NCBI RefSeq assembly: GCF_012641465.1
Contig: NZ_JABAIK010000003.1
Coordinates: forward strand, 1 to 64,000
DNA: 64,000 nucleotides
Source of the DNA: Vibrio agarilyticus
Lineage (GTDB): Bacteria; Pseudomonadota; Gammaproteobacteria; Enterobacterales; Vibrionaceae
Direction: 5' to 3'
Below, one piece after another: positions 26,867 through 36,356 of this stretch. Within the stretch, counting starts at the first letter, position 1; each line of letters opens with the position of its first letter. A model generated the notes under the pieces. It searched no databases. It had not been told where the DNA came from and saw nothing but the letters and a program-made list of their open reading frames with translations. The translations under genes were made by a program, and so were the position numbers.

Positions 26867-27763
26867 ATGCAAAATTATCATATTGAAACGGACGCTCAGG
26901 GGCGTGAGTTAGTCCAACATGGCGATGATCATTATCCATGTGCGTTTTATGATGAGCGATTTTCTCAGTTTATGACGGGAGAAGTGCCGTGGCATTGGCA
27001 CGATGAGCTGGAATTGGTGTTGGTTGCTGAGGGACGAACCCAAGTAGAGACGCTTGAGCAAACCATCGTACTTGAACAAGGTGAAATGATTTTGGTCAAC
27101 TCAGGAGCGCTGCATCGTTTGACGGATGTTGGGGCCTGCGACTGTCGAATTCTCAATGTGGTTTTTGCCCCAAAGTTACTGACAGGTGAGCGTTTTAACC
27201 GCTTATATCACGACTATATTGTCCCTTTGATCAGTAATCCTGCGTTTCGCGCGTATCGATTTTCCCCACAGATACCTTGGCAACGAACACTGATTGATAC
27301 CGTTGCATTGGCGTTTGGCGCGTGGCAAACCCGCGCATTTGCTTATGAGTTGCTGATGAGCAGTGCGCTTGCGCAATGCTGGCAACAATTAGGGCAACAT
27401 GAACCGCAGTTATGGGCATCTCAACCTAGCGCCGCGTCGACTCGTGAGAAGCGCCTGAGCGCTATGGTGAAATTTATCGAATCGCATTTTTCTGAATCGC
27501 TTAGTGTTGCTGGCATTGCGCGTCACGCCAATATCAGTGAAAGTGAATGTTTCCGCCTCTTTAAGGCGGCGTTGAGTTGCACGCCCAATCGTTATTTACT
27601 GGATGTTCGGTTGCGTCACGCTGCGCATTTGTTACAGACCACTCGCATTGCGGTTACTGAGATTGCCCATCAATGCGGTTTTAATTGCCCGGCTTATTTC
27701 ACTAAGCAGTTTCGTCAACGTTTTGCACAGACGCCCTCGCGTTATCGTGTGCAAAGTGGTTAA
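26867..27763 (+). CDS. AraC-family transcriptional regulator with cupin sensor domain
   Basis: I start at the ATG at 26867 (298 residues). A longer TTG frame from 26810 adds a hydrophobic leader with no ribosome site. The N-terminal cupin contains WHWHDELELVLVAEG (histidines and glutamates that may bind metal or ligand). The C-terminal domain (about 205-295) has two helix-turn-helix motifs: LSVAGIARHANISESECFRLFK and VTEIAHQCGFNCPAYFTKQF followed by QTPSRYR. It probably senses a small molecule and may regulate the divergent phosphoribosyltransferase gene or another locus; the ligand is unknown. Confidence 0.85.
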   Translation: MQNYHIETDAQGRELVQHGDDHYPCAFYDERFSQFMTGEVPWHWHDELELVLVAEGRTQVETLEQTIVLEQGEMILVNSGALHRLTDVGACDCRILNVVFAPKLLTGERFNRLYHDYIVPLISNPAFRAYRFSPQIPWQRTLIDTVALAFGAWQTRAFAYELLMSSALAQCWQQLGQHEPQLWASQPSAASTREKRLSAMVKFIESHFSESLSVAGIARHANISESECFRLFKAALSCTPNRYLLDVRLRHAAHLLQTTRIAVTEIAHQCGFNCPAYFTKQFRQRFAQTPSRYRVQSG

Positions 27764-27776
27764 TTTTAAATCTGAC

Positions 27777-28058
27777 TATACCCAAGTGACCTCAAGATGC
27801 TGGATTCAGAGCCGGCTCACTGAGCTGAGAGCAAGGCAAACAACGCAGCGAAATAGCGAGTCTATTTTCAAGTTGTTTAACGCACTTTCGTTACAACAAA
27901 AAGCGGTTCAGTGATTGGCTCCCAAGGGGCGAGCTGTCTTGGTTCATCAGCTTTGTTGACGATTTTCGATTGAGAACCACTCAATCTTCAAATCCTCGCC
28001 TCACTGATAAACCAAGTCATTCTCGCTGAACCATGCATCTTGAGGTTACTTGGGTATA
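27777..28058. repeat. Long inverted-end repeat, family B, copy 1
   Basis: A 282-bp element with complementary ends (TATACCCAAGTGACCTCAAG against CTTGAGGTTACTTGGGTATA). Inside are an AATAGCGAGTCTATTTTCAAG stretch and a TCATCAGCTTTGTTGACGAT stretch, both found again, in opposite orientation, at 33944-34211. It contains no convincing ORF. It behaves like a non-autonomous mobile or hairpin-forming element. Confidence 0.75.
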
Positions 28059-28181
28059 TACCCTTCCTACTTGAAGTTGCAGCGTTGTTGACTGGCACTC
28101 ACAAACTTTATCTATTTTCACGAAGTGCTCAGAGGCTTTGTTCGCTGGTCGCCTACCTGCATCTTCAAGTTGTTTGGGTAT
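28057..28181. repeat. ERIC-like repeat, family A, joined head-to-tail to family B
   Basis: Begins TATACCCTTCCTACTTGAAG and ends TTCAAGTTGTTTGGGTATT, with a shortened core (ACAAACTTTATCTATTTTCACGAAGTGCTC). Its first two bases are also the last two of the family B element, so both share the TATATA junction. Confidence 0.75.
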
Positions 28182-28294
28182 TGTCCTTTTCAGTGGGAAA
28201 AGAAACCACAATTATCGTCTCATCAATGGGGTATTTACACTGTAAAACGTCGTCTAGACTCAGTTCATCGTGCCGAACTAAAAGAGACGATTTG

Positions 28295-28867
28295 ATGTTA
28301 TCTCGATTACGTAACGCAGTGAATGCGCTTTTTATTTCGTTACCGATAGTGGAAAAAACGCTCCATTTTCTGATTGCTCTTTGGGTCATCTTGCAACTCT
28401 TAAGCTCTGCGGGTATGCATATTCACTCTGACACGGCAGAAATGGATTGGAGATGGATAGACCGATTGCATATGTACAGTGGGCTTAGTCTACTTCCTAT
28501 TGCAGTGCTATTTTTTGTGGTAGTGCTGCGGCGCAGAGGCGCAGCGGATCTGTATCCATGGCGCTTTAGTCATTGGCGTCAGATAAAAAGTGATTTGGTG
28601 CAACTGCGCCGTCGCCAGTTACCGCCGCCAAAGCCGTCAGGTCTGGCTGCAACGGTGGAGGGGCTTGGTTTATTCGCCCTCTTGCTAGCGGTTTTCAGTG
28701 GCACTAGCTGGTATTTGGCCCAAGCATTCGGTTTGAGCTTTTCATCTACACTGCTCTCGTTACACAAAAGCCTCGTTGGACTGATTGAACTCTATTTTTA
28801 CGGTCACACAGGATTTGCTCTATTGCATCTGATGCAGTTTTGGCGCGCCAATGAGTTGAGTAAATGA
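28295..28867 (+). CDS. Cytochrome b561-type membrane protein
   Basis: The start at 28295, after an AAGAGA site, gives 190 residues; an upstream frame beginning at 28040 would read through the repeats and is not credible. Four hydrophobic segments are visible. Candidate haem-ligand histidines are in the first (KTLHFLIALW), in RLHMYSGLSLL, in SLHKSLVGLIE and near the C-terminus (GHTGFALLHLM). This fits di-haem cytochrome b561 or the cytochrome b subunit fold that passes electrons from quinol across the inner membrane. No partner gene is adjacent; it is isolated between repeats and the pst operon. Confidence 0.7.
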   Translation: MLSRLRNAVNALFISLPIVEKTLHFLIALWVILQLLSSAGMHIHSDTAEMDWRWIDRLHMYSGLSLLPIAVLFFVVVLRRRGAADLYPWRFSHWRQIKSDLVQLRRRQLPPPKPSGLAATVEGLGLFALLLAVFSGTSWYLAQAFGLSFSSTLLSLHKSLVGLIELYFYGHTGFALLHLMQFWRANELSK

Positions 28868-28922
28868 GTTGCATATTATTGTGGTAATGAATTGATTAAA
28901 AAGCGCTATTTCGATCTGTTTT

Positions 28923-28953
28923 ATGACATTTTAATGAACAGTTTATGACTCTG
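28923..28953 (-). promoter_or_regulatory. Pho-box-like triple repeat upstream of pstS
   Basis: ATGACAT, ATGAACA and ATGACTC occur at an exact 11-base period (28923, 28934, 28945). On the minus strand these read as GTCAT-type half sites, matching the spacing of PhoB direct repeats (CTGTCAT every 11 bases). They lie about 70-100 bases before pstS. The orientation is opposite to the usual Pho box, so this is a candidate only. Confidence 0.45.
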
Positions 28954-29022
28954 TTTTGCAGTGAATTTCACTGTCTACATTGAACCATGGTGATTTTAAG
29001 TTATGGCTCAAGGAGACCAAGT

Positions 29023-30069
29023 ATGTGGTTCAATGCAAAGGAGTGGTTTAGTGCCGCAGCTATACTCTTAGGTGTATTTACTGCGCATGTGGGGGATGTG
29101 GCTGCCCGCGATCAAATTAGCATCGTTGGCTCATCGACAGTCTATCCGTTTGCCACCGTGGTGGCAGAGCGATTTGGTAAAACCAGTGACTATCTCGTGC
29201 CGAAGGTAGAATCTACGGGCTCTGGTGGTGGTCTAAAACTGTTTTGCGCCGGTGTGGGTGAACACACTCCCGATATTGCCAACGCGTCGCGTAAAATCAA
29301 GTCATCCGAAATCAAGCGCTGCGCGCAGAATGGGGTGACAGAGATTGTTGAGGTCAAAGTTGGCTATGATGGCATCGCGCTAGCAAATGCCACTCAAGCT
29401 GAGCCGTTATCGATTTCAGTGCGTGATTTATATCGAGCGCTGGCAAAAGTGCTTCCTGATGGCAAAGGCGGTTTTGTTGATAATCCCTATACCCACTGGA
29501 ACCAGATTGACCCTTCGTTACCCAATAGCGCCATTGAAGTCTTAGGCCCACCGCCGACATCTGGGACTCGCGATGCGTTTGTTGAGCTTGTCATGGAGGC
29601 AGGTTGCAAGCTAAACCCTGCTATTAATGCGTTGAAAAAGAGCGATAAAGCGCAATTCAAAGCGGTATGTCATGGCATTCGTGAGGACGGTGCTTTTGTC
29701 GAAGCGGGAGAAAACGATAATCTCATTGTGCAAAAGCTCACCGCCAACCCAAACGCGTTTGGTATTTTTGGTTTTAGCTTCCTTGATCAAAATCGCGATA
29801 AAGTGCAAGGGGCAACAATTAACGGCGTTGCGCCCAGTTTTGCGGCTATTGGTGATGGCCGCTACCCCGTCTCACGTTCGCTGTTTTTCTATGTCAAAAA
29901 AGCGCATCTTGGCGTGATCCCAGGTATTGAAAAGTACGTCGCGGAATTTACCAGTGAAAATGCCATCGGTGATGACGGCTATTTGGCCGATCGCGGCTTG
30001 ATCCCTCTGGCGCCCACAGAGTGGCAAGTGGTGCGCAATGATGCCACAACAATGACTTCCAATCTTTGA
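29023..30069 (+). CDS. pstS: Phosphate ABC transporter, periplasmic phosphate-binding protein
   Basis: The ATG at 29023 follows AAGGAG and gives 348 residues with a signal peptide (ending HVGDVAA). The mature protein begins RDQISIVGSSTVYPFATVVAERF, then SGGGLKLFCAG and DIANASRKIK, the loops that bind phosphate in PstS proteins. GPPPTSGTRDAFVEL is the second conserved binding motif. It delivers phosphate to the PstCA permease. It opens a four-gene operon (pstS-pstC-pstA-pstB), and a candidate Pho box precedes it. No phoU follows. A longer frame from 28987 lacks a proper signal. Confidence 0.92.
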   Translation: MWFNAKEWFSAAAILLGVFTAHVGDVAARDQISIVGSSTVYPFATVVAERFGKTSDYLVPKVESTGSGGGLKLFCAGVGEHTPDIANASRKIKSSEIKRCAQNGVTEIVEVKVGYDGIALANATQAEPLSISVRDLYRALAKVLPDGKGGFVDNPYTHWNQIDPSLPNSAIEVLGPPPTSGTRDAFVELVMEAGCKLNPAINALKKSDKAQFKAVCHGIREDGAFVEAGENDNLIVQKLTANPNAFGIFGFSFLDQNRDKVQGATINGVAPSFAAIGDGRYPVSRSLFFYVKKAHLGVIPGIEKYVAEFTSENAIGDDGYLADRGLIPLAPTEWQVVRNDATTMTSNL

Positions 30070-30112
30070 CTAGCCTTTGCTTTGATTGTTCATTGCTGCG
30101 GGAAATTCGCTA

Positions 30113-31555
30113 ATGATGATTGTATTGTTCGCTCTGTTGGCTCTGAGTAGCGCATTTTGGGGCGCGCAGCAGCGCGCGAAAAAAGTGGCGCGTGGTGCAG
30201 GTGGCGTGGAGCAACTTGGCGCGCTACCGAGCTATTATGGGTGGTATGCTTTTTGGTTGACCTTGCTACCCACGGCGGCGATTGGGCTTATTGCCAGTGC
30301 CGTCTCTCCCGTAGTGCTGAAAGCGCTGACTTTGAGTCATTTTGCGACATTATGGTCTTTGGCTGATACGGGAATAAGCGCCGAGTTACTTTTTGCTCAG
30401 ATAAGCGCGATAGCACAGTCAGCGCCTTTACTTGAACCTGCCTTCAAGGAGCAAAGCGCGGTGCTAACTTTGCCAGAAAAATGGCAAATGCTGCCTTACC
30501 GCGAGGCCCTAGTTGAAAGTGCGCTTTACTACCAAAGCTTGCGTAGCCAATTTGATTGGGGCATTGCGCTTATTGTGCTCTTAATGCTGGCGACACTACC
30601 TGCTTTCGCGCTACGGCAAATATCGCCCCGTTTTCGCGCGCGTCATCACGTTGAAAAAGTGGTGCGAGTGCTGCTGCTGTTGTGCTCACTTATCGCCATA
30701 TTGACCACGCTGGGTATTGTGCTTTCAGTGCTGTTCGAATCGATACGTTTTTTCCAGCACATTCCCCTCAGCGAGTTTTTGTTTGGCACTCATTGGTCAC
30801 CGCAAATTGCACTGCGAGAAGATCAACACGCCGCCAGTGGTGCGTTTGGCGCGGTACCACTCTTTGTCGGAACACTGCTTATTACACTCATCGCCATGTG
30901 TGTCGCGGCGCCTGTCGGGTTGTTGAGTGCGATATATTTGGCGGAATATGCACCTGAGCGCGCTCGCGCGTATCTCAAGCCGCTGCTGGAAATTCTGGCG
31001 GGGGTGCCCACTGTGGTGTACGGATTTTTTGCGGCCTTGACCATAGCCCCATGGATTCGGCGCACTGCAGAAAGTTTTGGTGTCAGCTCTGCCTCCTCAG
31101 AAAGTGCGTTAGCGGCGGGTTTGGTGATGGGCGTTATGATCATTCCGTTTGTTTCATCACTTGCTGATGATGTGATTCGCGCAGTGCCGCAAGATCTGCG
31201 TAACGCATCACTGGCCATGGGCGCAACTCGTTCGGAAACCATCAAGCAGGTGGTGCTGCCTGCCGCATTGCCAGGCATTGTTGGTGGCTTGCTGCTGGCA
31301 ATTTCACGAGCAATTGGCGAAACCATGATAGTGGTTATGGCTGCAGGGCTAAGTGCCAACCTTACCGCAAATCCACTCGAATCCGTCACAACGATTACGG
31401 TGCAAATTGTCACCTTGCTGGTGGGCGATCAAGCCTTTGACAGCCCGAAAACGTTAGCGGCATTTGCTTTGGGACTCACTCTATTTGTGGTGACCTTACT
31501 GTTAAACGTGGTTGCCTTGCATATTGTGAAACGCTATCGAGAACGTTATGACTGA
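30113..31555 (+). CDS. pstC: Phosphate ABC transporter permease
   Basis: The ATG pair at 30113/30116 follows GGGAAAT and gives about 480 residues. The C-terminal 220 residues hold the permease domain with the ABC-coupling EAA loop (DDVIRAVPQDLRNASLAMGATRSETIKQVVLPAALPGI). The N-terminal portion is longer than E. coli PstC, with extra membrane segments and a soluble stretch, as in the long PstC forms of many vibrios and pseudomonads. It overlaps pstA by 8 bases. Confidence 0.9.
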   Translation: MMIVLFALLALSSAFWGAQQRAKKVARGAGGVEQLGALPSYYGWYAFWLTLLPTAAIGLIASAVSPVVLKALTLSHFATLWSLADTGISAELLFAQISAIAQSAPLLEPAFKEQSAVLTLPEKWQMLPYREALVESALYYQSLRSQFDWGIALIVLLMLATLPAFALRQISPRFRARHHVEKVVRVLLLLCSLIAILTTLGIVLSVLFESIRFFQHIPLSEFLFGTHWSPQIALREDQHAASGAFGAVPLFVGTLLITLIAMCVAAPVGLLSAIYLAEYAPERARAYLKPLLEILAGVPTVVYGFFAALTIAPWIRRTAESFGVSSASSESALAAGLVMGVMIIPFVSSLADDVIRAVPQDLRNASLAMGATRSETIKQVVLPAALPGIVGGLLLAISRAIGETMIVVMAAGLSANLTANPLESVTTITVQIVTLLVGDQAFDSPKTLAAFALGLTLFVVTLLLNVVALHIVKRYRERYD

Positions 31556-32885
31556 TGATCCTTTATTAAATTTGGCGCGCACCAAGCAAAGTCGACTGCA
31601 GCAATCATTAACCAAACGTCGGCGAGCAGAGCGACGCTTTCGTTATTTGGGTATGGCCGCTATCGCCAGCGCATTGTTGTTTTTAGTGGTGATGGTTGGG
31701 GCGATAGTTAAAACGGGAGTTGGCGCGTTTTGGGTCACTCAAGTTCGGTTTGAGTTTCCGCTCAGTGATACCACGATACCAAGTGATGCAAGACAAATGA
31801 TCCGCGCCACGCTGCGCAATCAATTTGGTGACGTTACATCAAGAGCCGAGAGGCGGCAGCTTTATCAAATGATATCGCCAGAGGCCGAATTTCAACTCTC
31901 TGATGCTATTGCCAGCGCCAAAACTCGACCGGACGCAACGCGATTAACTCTGTGGCTACCCGCAGGCGATCGGGTCAATCAATATCGTCAACATCACGCC
32001 TTCCAATCGCAGGCTACAAATGAACACTCGCCCAGTTCGCACGGTGATACTGTGGCTAAAAAGGCCGCTACATCGCAACAGGTAAACGCGATACCACTCA
32101 CGCAAAAACAGATCCAATGGTATGGCATTTGGCAAGAGCAGCAGCGTGTGCGCATGGCGTTTAATTGGGCGTTTTTCACCTCGGGTGATAGTCGCAACCC
32201 TGCTGCTGCGGGTATCGCAAGCGCCTTTGTGGGATCGTTTTTGACCTTGCTGACTACGCTGGTGCTCAGTTTTCCGATTGGTGTGGGCGCGGCGATCTAT
32301 TTGGAAGAGTACGCGCCGAAAAACCGAATTACTGACTTAATTGAAATCAACATCAATAACCTTGCTGCTGTGCCCTCCATCGTGTTTGGGCTGTTAGGAT
32401 TAGCCATATTTCTCAATGTATTGGGAATGCCACGCTCAACGCCACTTGTGGGGGGATTGGTGCTCACCTTGATGACGTTACCCACGATTATTATTTCAAG
32501 CCGCGCTGCGTTAAAGGCGGTGCCACCATCGATTCGTGATGCGGCGTTAGCGATGGGAGCTTCGCGCACTCAGACGGTGTTTCATCATGTGGTGCCCTTA
32601 GCGCTCCCGGGGATGTTAACAGGATCGATAATCGGTATGGCACAGGCATTGGGTGAGACTGCGCCACTGTTAATGATTGGCATGGTTGCCTTTATCGTTG
32701 AAGTGCCGCACGGTTTGCTCGATGCCGCAACGGCATTGCCAGTGCAAATATTTTTATGGTCAGAAAACCCCGAACGCGGTTTTTCTCAACTGACGTCGGC
32801 TGCCATCATGGTGCTGCTGTTATTTTTATTTTTGATGAATGCCTTTGCGCTGTTTTTGCGGCGTAAGCTTGAAAGGAAGTGGTAA
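31548..32885 (+). CDS. pstA: Phosphate ABC transporter permease
   Basis: This 445-residue partner of PstC has an N-terminal membrane anchor (residues about 37-60), a soluble insertion of about 150 residues, and a C-terminal permease domain with the EAA-type loop ([30 protein letters not shown]). The long N-terminal part mirrors that of PstC and makes it longer than E. coli PstA. The reading frame overlaps pstC by 8 bases and shares one base with pstB, so all four products are coupled. Confidence 0.9.
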   Translation: MTDDPLLNLARTKQSRLQQSLTKRRRAERRFRYLGMAAIASALLFLVVMVGAIVKTGVGAFWVTQVRFEFPLSDTTIPSDARQMIRATLRNQFGDVTSRAERRQLYQMISPEAEFQLSDAIASAKTRPDATRLTLWLPAGDRVNQYRQHHAFQSQATNEHSPSSHGDTVAKKAATSQQVNAIPLTQKQIQWYGIWQEQQRVRMAFNWAFFTSGDSRNPAAAGIASAFVGSFLTLLTTLVLSFPIGVGAAIYLEEYAPKNRITDLIEININNLAAVPSIVFGLLGLAIFLNVLGMPRSTPLVGGLVLTLMTLPTIIISSRAALKAVPPSIRDAALAMGASRTQTVFHHVVPLALPGMLTGSIIGMAQALGETAPLLMIGMVAFIVEVPHGLLDAATALPVQIFLWSENPERGFSQLTSAAIMVLLLFLFLMNAFALFLRRKLERKW

Positions 32886-33910
32886 TGAAACAAAACCGCC
32901 AGCCAGTTCAACCCAGCGCCGCTGGGCATCGTGCAACGTCCGTCGGCGCGGATGCGTCGAGCCTTGGTGTGTCTGAGTCTCATTTGGCGCACTGTCATGG
33001 CGCGAAAGCGCCGCTTGGACAAGAGACAAAAACGAGTGCTTCAACGGAAGATATTCGCGTGATTGAGCCAACGTTAATTGGCGAGGGAGGCGCATCTGCC
33101 GCTGCGTTAGAGCACGAGTTACTCGTTAACCATACGACAATTGGGCATACCCAAAGCGCCGACCCTGCAATGAGAGCGACAGAGGTGAGTGTTTACTATT
33201 CGGATCAGCAAGCTCTCAACCGTATTGAGCTGGACTTAGGTAAGCGTGAAGTGCTCGCGATGGTCGGCCCATCGGGATGTGGCAAGTCGACCTTCATTCG
33301 CTGTTTAAACCGAATGAACGACACGTTACTAGGGTGCAAGGTGCAAGGGCACCTCGAACTTAATGGGCAAGATATTTATTCAATGGAAAAAGAAACACTC
33401 CGCGCACGAGTCGGTATGGTGTTTCAAAAACCCAATCCGTTTCCCAAATCGATTTATGACAATATCGCCTATGGACCAAAACTTCATGGTTTGGTTGAGT
33501 CTAAAGACGAACTGGATGCGGTCGTCGAGTCCTCTTTGCGCAAAGCGGGGTTATGGAATGAAGTGGCGAGCCGGCTGCATACCCCTGCGACGGGACTGTC
33601 AGGTGGCCAACAGCAGCGGCTTTGTATCGCACGTACTATTTCTATCTCACCCGAGGTGATCTTAATGGACGAGCCTTGCTCTGCGTTAGATCCGATTGCA
33701 ACGGCAGTTATTGAAGAGCTGATCCTCGCGCTAAAAAATCATTTTACGATTGGCATTGTCACCCATTCGATGCAGCAGGCGCAGCGTATTGCCGACCGCA
33801 CTGCCTATTTTCATCTTGGTCAGTTAGTTGAAGTGAATCCAACCGAGCAAATGTTCGCTCAGCCGATCCACCCTTTAACGCGAGGTTATCTCGGTGGGCG
33901 CTTTGGTTAA
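32885..33910 (+). CDS. pstB: Phosphate ABC transporter ATPase with N-terminal extension
   Basis: The ATG at 32885 uses the last base of the pstA stop (TAATG) behind a GGAAG site, giving 341 residues. The ATPase has Walker [10 protein letters not shown] (about 130-138), Q-loop [11 protein letters not shown], signature [15 protein letters not shown] and Walker [14 protein letters not shown], all intact. The first roughly 95 residues (polar, Ala/Ser/Gln/His-rich) have no counterpart in the usual 250-260-residue PstB; the conserved core begins at [14 protein letters not shown]. An internal start near 33170 could produce a normal-length protein. Confidence 0.9.
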   Translation: MKQNRQPVQPSAAGHRATSVGADASSLGVSESHLAHCHGAKAPLGQETKTSASTEDIRVIEPTLIGEGGASAAALEHELLVNHTTIGHTQSADPAMRATEVSVYYSDQQALNRIELDLGKREVLAMVGPSGCGKSTFIRCLNRMNDTLLGCKVQGHLELNGQDIYSMEKETLRARVGMVFQKPNPFPKSIYDNIAYGPKLHGLVESKDELDAVVESSLRKAGLWNEVASRLHTPATGLSGGQQQRLCIARTISISPEVILMDEPCSALDPIATAVIEELILALKNHFTIGIVTHSMQQAQRIADRTAYFHLGQLVEVNPTEQMFAQPIHPLTRGYLGGRFG

Positions 33911-33943
33911 TATTTTTCTTGCCCTGATCTAGTAGACAGCTGG

Positions 33944-34211
33944 TATACCCAAATAACCTAAAGATGTGCGGTTCAGCGAGAATGACTTGGCTTGTCAGTG
34001 AGGCGAGGATTTGATGATTGAGTGGTTCTCAAGCGAAAATCGTCAACAAAGCTGATGAGCCAAGGCAGCTCGCCCGTCGGGAGCCAAGCACTGAACTGAT
34101 GGCCGCGTTAAACAACTTGAAAATAGACTCGCTATTTCGCCGCGTTGTTTGCCTTGCTCTCAGCCCAGTGAGTTGGCTCTGAACCCTGCATCTTGAGGTC
34201 ATTTGGGTATA
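33944..34211. repeat. Long inverted-end repeat, family B, copy 2 (opposite orientation)
   Basis: A 268-bp element from TATACCCAAATAACCTAAAG to CTTGAGGTCATTTGGGTATA. Internal blocks (GTCAACAAAGCTGATGAGCC; AAAATAGACTCGCTATTT) are the reverse complement of those in copy 1. It fills the 373-bp gap between pstB and yegD almost completely. Confidence 0.75.
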
Positions 34212-34283
34212 AACTCTCTCTTTTGTGGTGAAGCGATGAAATCAGGTTACGCTTCACCAGTGAGCTGTACGATGAGGTAAGTG

Positions 34284-35648
34284 ATGGCGATAGGTTTTGA
34301 TTATGGTACGGCAAATTGTTCGGTGGCCCATGTTGTTGATCAGCAGGTGGTGCCGATCCCTTTAGTGGGCGATCAGCGATACATTTCATCCACTTTGTGC
34401 GCGCCAACGGCCGAAACCGTGTCGGAATATCTGTTTCGCTGTTTGAATATTCGGCCTAGCGATGCCACCGGAGAGCTCGTCTTGCGCCGTGCGATTGAGC
34501 TAAATCGTGAAGAGGGCCTTGAGGTACGATCTGACGATGTGTTGTTTGGTATGCAAGCGTTGGATCATTACCTTGAAGATCCGAAAAACGTCTATTACAT
34601 CAAATCACCAAAATCCTTTCTTGGTGCGATGGGGTTGCGGGATGTTCAGTTGTCGTTTTTTGAAGATTTGGTGTGCGCCATGATGGCCAATATCAAAAGT
34701 CGAGCAGAGCAGCATCTTCAACGTGATATTAGCGAAACCGTTATCGGTCGTCCGGTCAATTTTCTAGGGCGTGGTGGTGAGCGTTCCAATCAGCAAGCGG
34801 AAGGCATTCTGCGCCGAGCGGCAACTCGAGCAGGTTTTAAGTCGATAGAATTTCAGTTTGAGCCGGTTGCCGCAGGTTTAGAATATGAGGCGACATTAAC
34901 CACGGCGCAGAATGTGCTTGTGGTGGATATTGGTGGCGGTACAACAGACTGCTCGATGATCCAAATGGGGCCGCAGTGGGTCGGAAAAACCGCGCGCGAT
35001 GAGACGTTGTTGGCTCACACAGGGCAGCTTGTGGGAGGGAACGATCTTGATACCCACATTGCGTTTCACAATTTTATGCGTGAGTTTGGGTTGGGATCAA
35101 ATGGTGGTAAAGGTGCGGACATTCCACAAACCCAATTTTGGAACCCGATTATGATCTCTGATGTCCAAGCCCAGCGGACGTTCTATTCTCGAGAAAATTT
35201 GCAACATTTGCAGCGCATGCTGAAACAGTCCACGACGCCCCATTATTTGCAGCGATTGATCGCGGTTCATCAAGGTGCTTTGGGTTATGGCATTGTGCGA
35301 GAGGCGGAAAAAGCAAAAATTGCGCTTGAGCAGAGCGACTTATATTGCGCGCATTTGAATTTATTGATTGAGCAACTTGATATTCCGGTGGCTCGCAGTC
35401 ATATGGAGGCGGCACTTGAAAAGCCAGTGAGCAAAATGGTCGCGTTAGCGAAAGAAGCCATTACGCAAGCTGGAATACAACCTGACGCGATTTTTATGAC
35501 CGGAGGCTCGGCACGCTCTCATGTCCTGCGTGAGGCAATGACCCATGTTGCACCAACGACGCCGATTGTCAGTGGTAGTTATTTTGGCTCAGTGACAGCG
35601 GGATTGGCGCGCTGGGCTAAAAACTGTTATGGTTCATCAACAATGTAA
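34284..35648 (+). CDS. yegD: Hsp70-like chaperone YegD
   Basis: This 454-residue actin-fold protein lacks the Hsp70 substrate-binding half, as YegD does. Nucleotide-binding motifs are visible: phosphate 1 FDYGTANCSVAHV near the N-terminus, phosphate 2 VVDIGGGTTDCSM (about 211-223) and the adenosine motif IFMTGGSARSHVLREA (about 406-421). The start at 34284 lies after GAGGTAAG; a GTG three bases upstream would add only one residue. YegD is a conserved DnaK-related protein whose clients are not established. It is a single gene after a repeat. Confidence 0.88.
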   Translation: MAIGFDYGTANCSVAHVVDQQVVPIPLVGDQRYISSTLCAPTAETVSEYLFRCLNIRPSDATGELVLRRAIELNREEGLEVRSDDVLFGMQALDHYLEDPKNVYYIKSPKSFLGAMGLRDVQLSFFEDLVCAMMANIKSRAEQHLQRDISETVIGRPVNFLGRGGERSNQQAEGILRRAATRAGFKSIEFQFEPVAAGLEYEATLTTAQNVLVVDIGGGTTDCSMIQMGPQWVGKTARDETLLAHTGQLVGGNDLDTHIAFHNFMREFGLGSNGGKGADIPQTQFWNPIMISDVQAQRTFYSRENLQHLQRMLKQSTTPHYLQRLIAVHQGALGYGIVREAEKAKIALEQSDLYCAHLNLLIEQLDIPVARSHMEAALEKPVSKMVALAKEAITQAGIQPDAIFMTGGSARSHVLREAMTHVAPTTPIVSGSYFGSVTAGLARWAKNCYGSSTM

Positions 35649-35788
35649 TAAAATTGTTAGATAAATTATCGAAGCCTCGACCAACGTCTCTTTTTGTCGC
35701 TACCATTGAGCATGATAAATAAGCGTGTTCAGTGATTCACACAGTGTGATGCTGGGGCCATTTTGACCTTATAAGGATTTTGAGCTTA

Positions 35789-36268
35789 GTGAGTAATGCA
35801 AACCGACACTGCCGCACTTCAAGACTACCCCAATTTTGGTGTGGCGCGGCGGTTTTTGCATTCGTTAAAGGGATTCGACTCTCGCCAATGGGCGTGTTCA
35901 CGATTGGTGCGATGTTATGTTTGAGTTATCTCGCATCAACGACTCATTTCTCCTTGGTAAACGGACATCACTCGCAATGCGAAAGTGTTGGAATAGCGAG
36001 TTCAGAGGCGCCCGATTTTCATGATTACTTTAGCCGCAGTGTTCGGCAAACATCGCTTTTTATGCTGGGTGCTTTGCCCAGCGATGAGCGCGTAACAGCA
36101 GAGGCGCATTGCTCCTCCAGTTGCTCTCAGAAAGCCACGCTTGCCAGCGCGCCAGCGGCACCTTATTTTCACCGACCTCAATATGCAGCGATTATTTATC
36201 ATTCTGCAAAGCGCATTCAAGGGGTATTTAGAACGCTTTTTCGTCCTCCGAAAAAAGTCAGTCGATGA
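35789..36268 (+). CDS. Hypothetical protein upstream of dsbA
   Basis: From a GTG at 35789 the frame encodes about 159 residues; a TTG at 35780 is an alternative, and AAGGAT lies upstream of both. One hydrophobic stretch (GVFTIGAMLCLSYLAS, residues about 33-50) could be a membrane anchor or an uncleaved signal. The rest is polar with a CSSSC pair (about residue 108) and a basic C-terminal tail (FRTLFRPPKKVSR). I recognise no family. It ends 88 bases before dsbA in the same direction, so co-transcription is possible. That it is a gene at all rests mainly on its length and position. Confidence 0.45.
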   Translation: MSNANRHCRTSRLPQFWCGAAVFAFVKGIRLSPMGVFTIGAMLCLSYLASTTHFSLVNGHHSQCESVGIASSEAPDFHDYFSRSVRQTSLFMLGALPSDERVTAEAHCSSSCSQKATLASAPAAPYFHRPQYAAIIYHSAKRIQGVFRTLFRPPKKVSR

Positions 36269-36356
36269 CATTTCCTATTTGATACTGCCGTGTTGTGGCC
36301 TTTGGCTATGCAGCACCGCATTTAAGAATCGATTGAATTATTAAGGACATATTTCC

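Noticed and set aside
27603-27914. ORF over the AraC gene end and family B repeat
   Set aside because: Out of frame with a real gene and continuing into repeat DNA.
28040-28294. N-terminal extension of the cytochrome b561 gene
   Set aside because: It translates the ERIC-like repeat sequences; the ATG at 28295 has a ribosome site and begins the membrane domain.
30823-31413. 196-residue minus-strand ORF inside pstC
   Set aside because: Antisense to the conserved permease domain, with no family features of its own.
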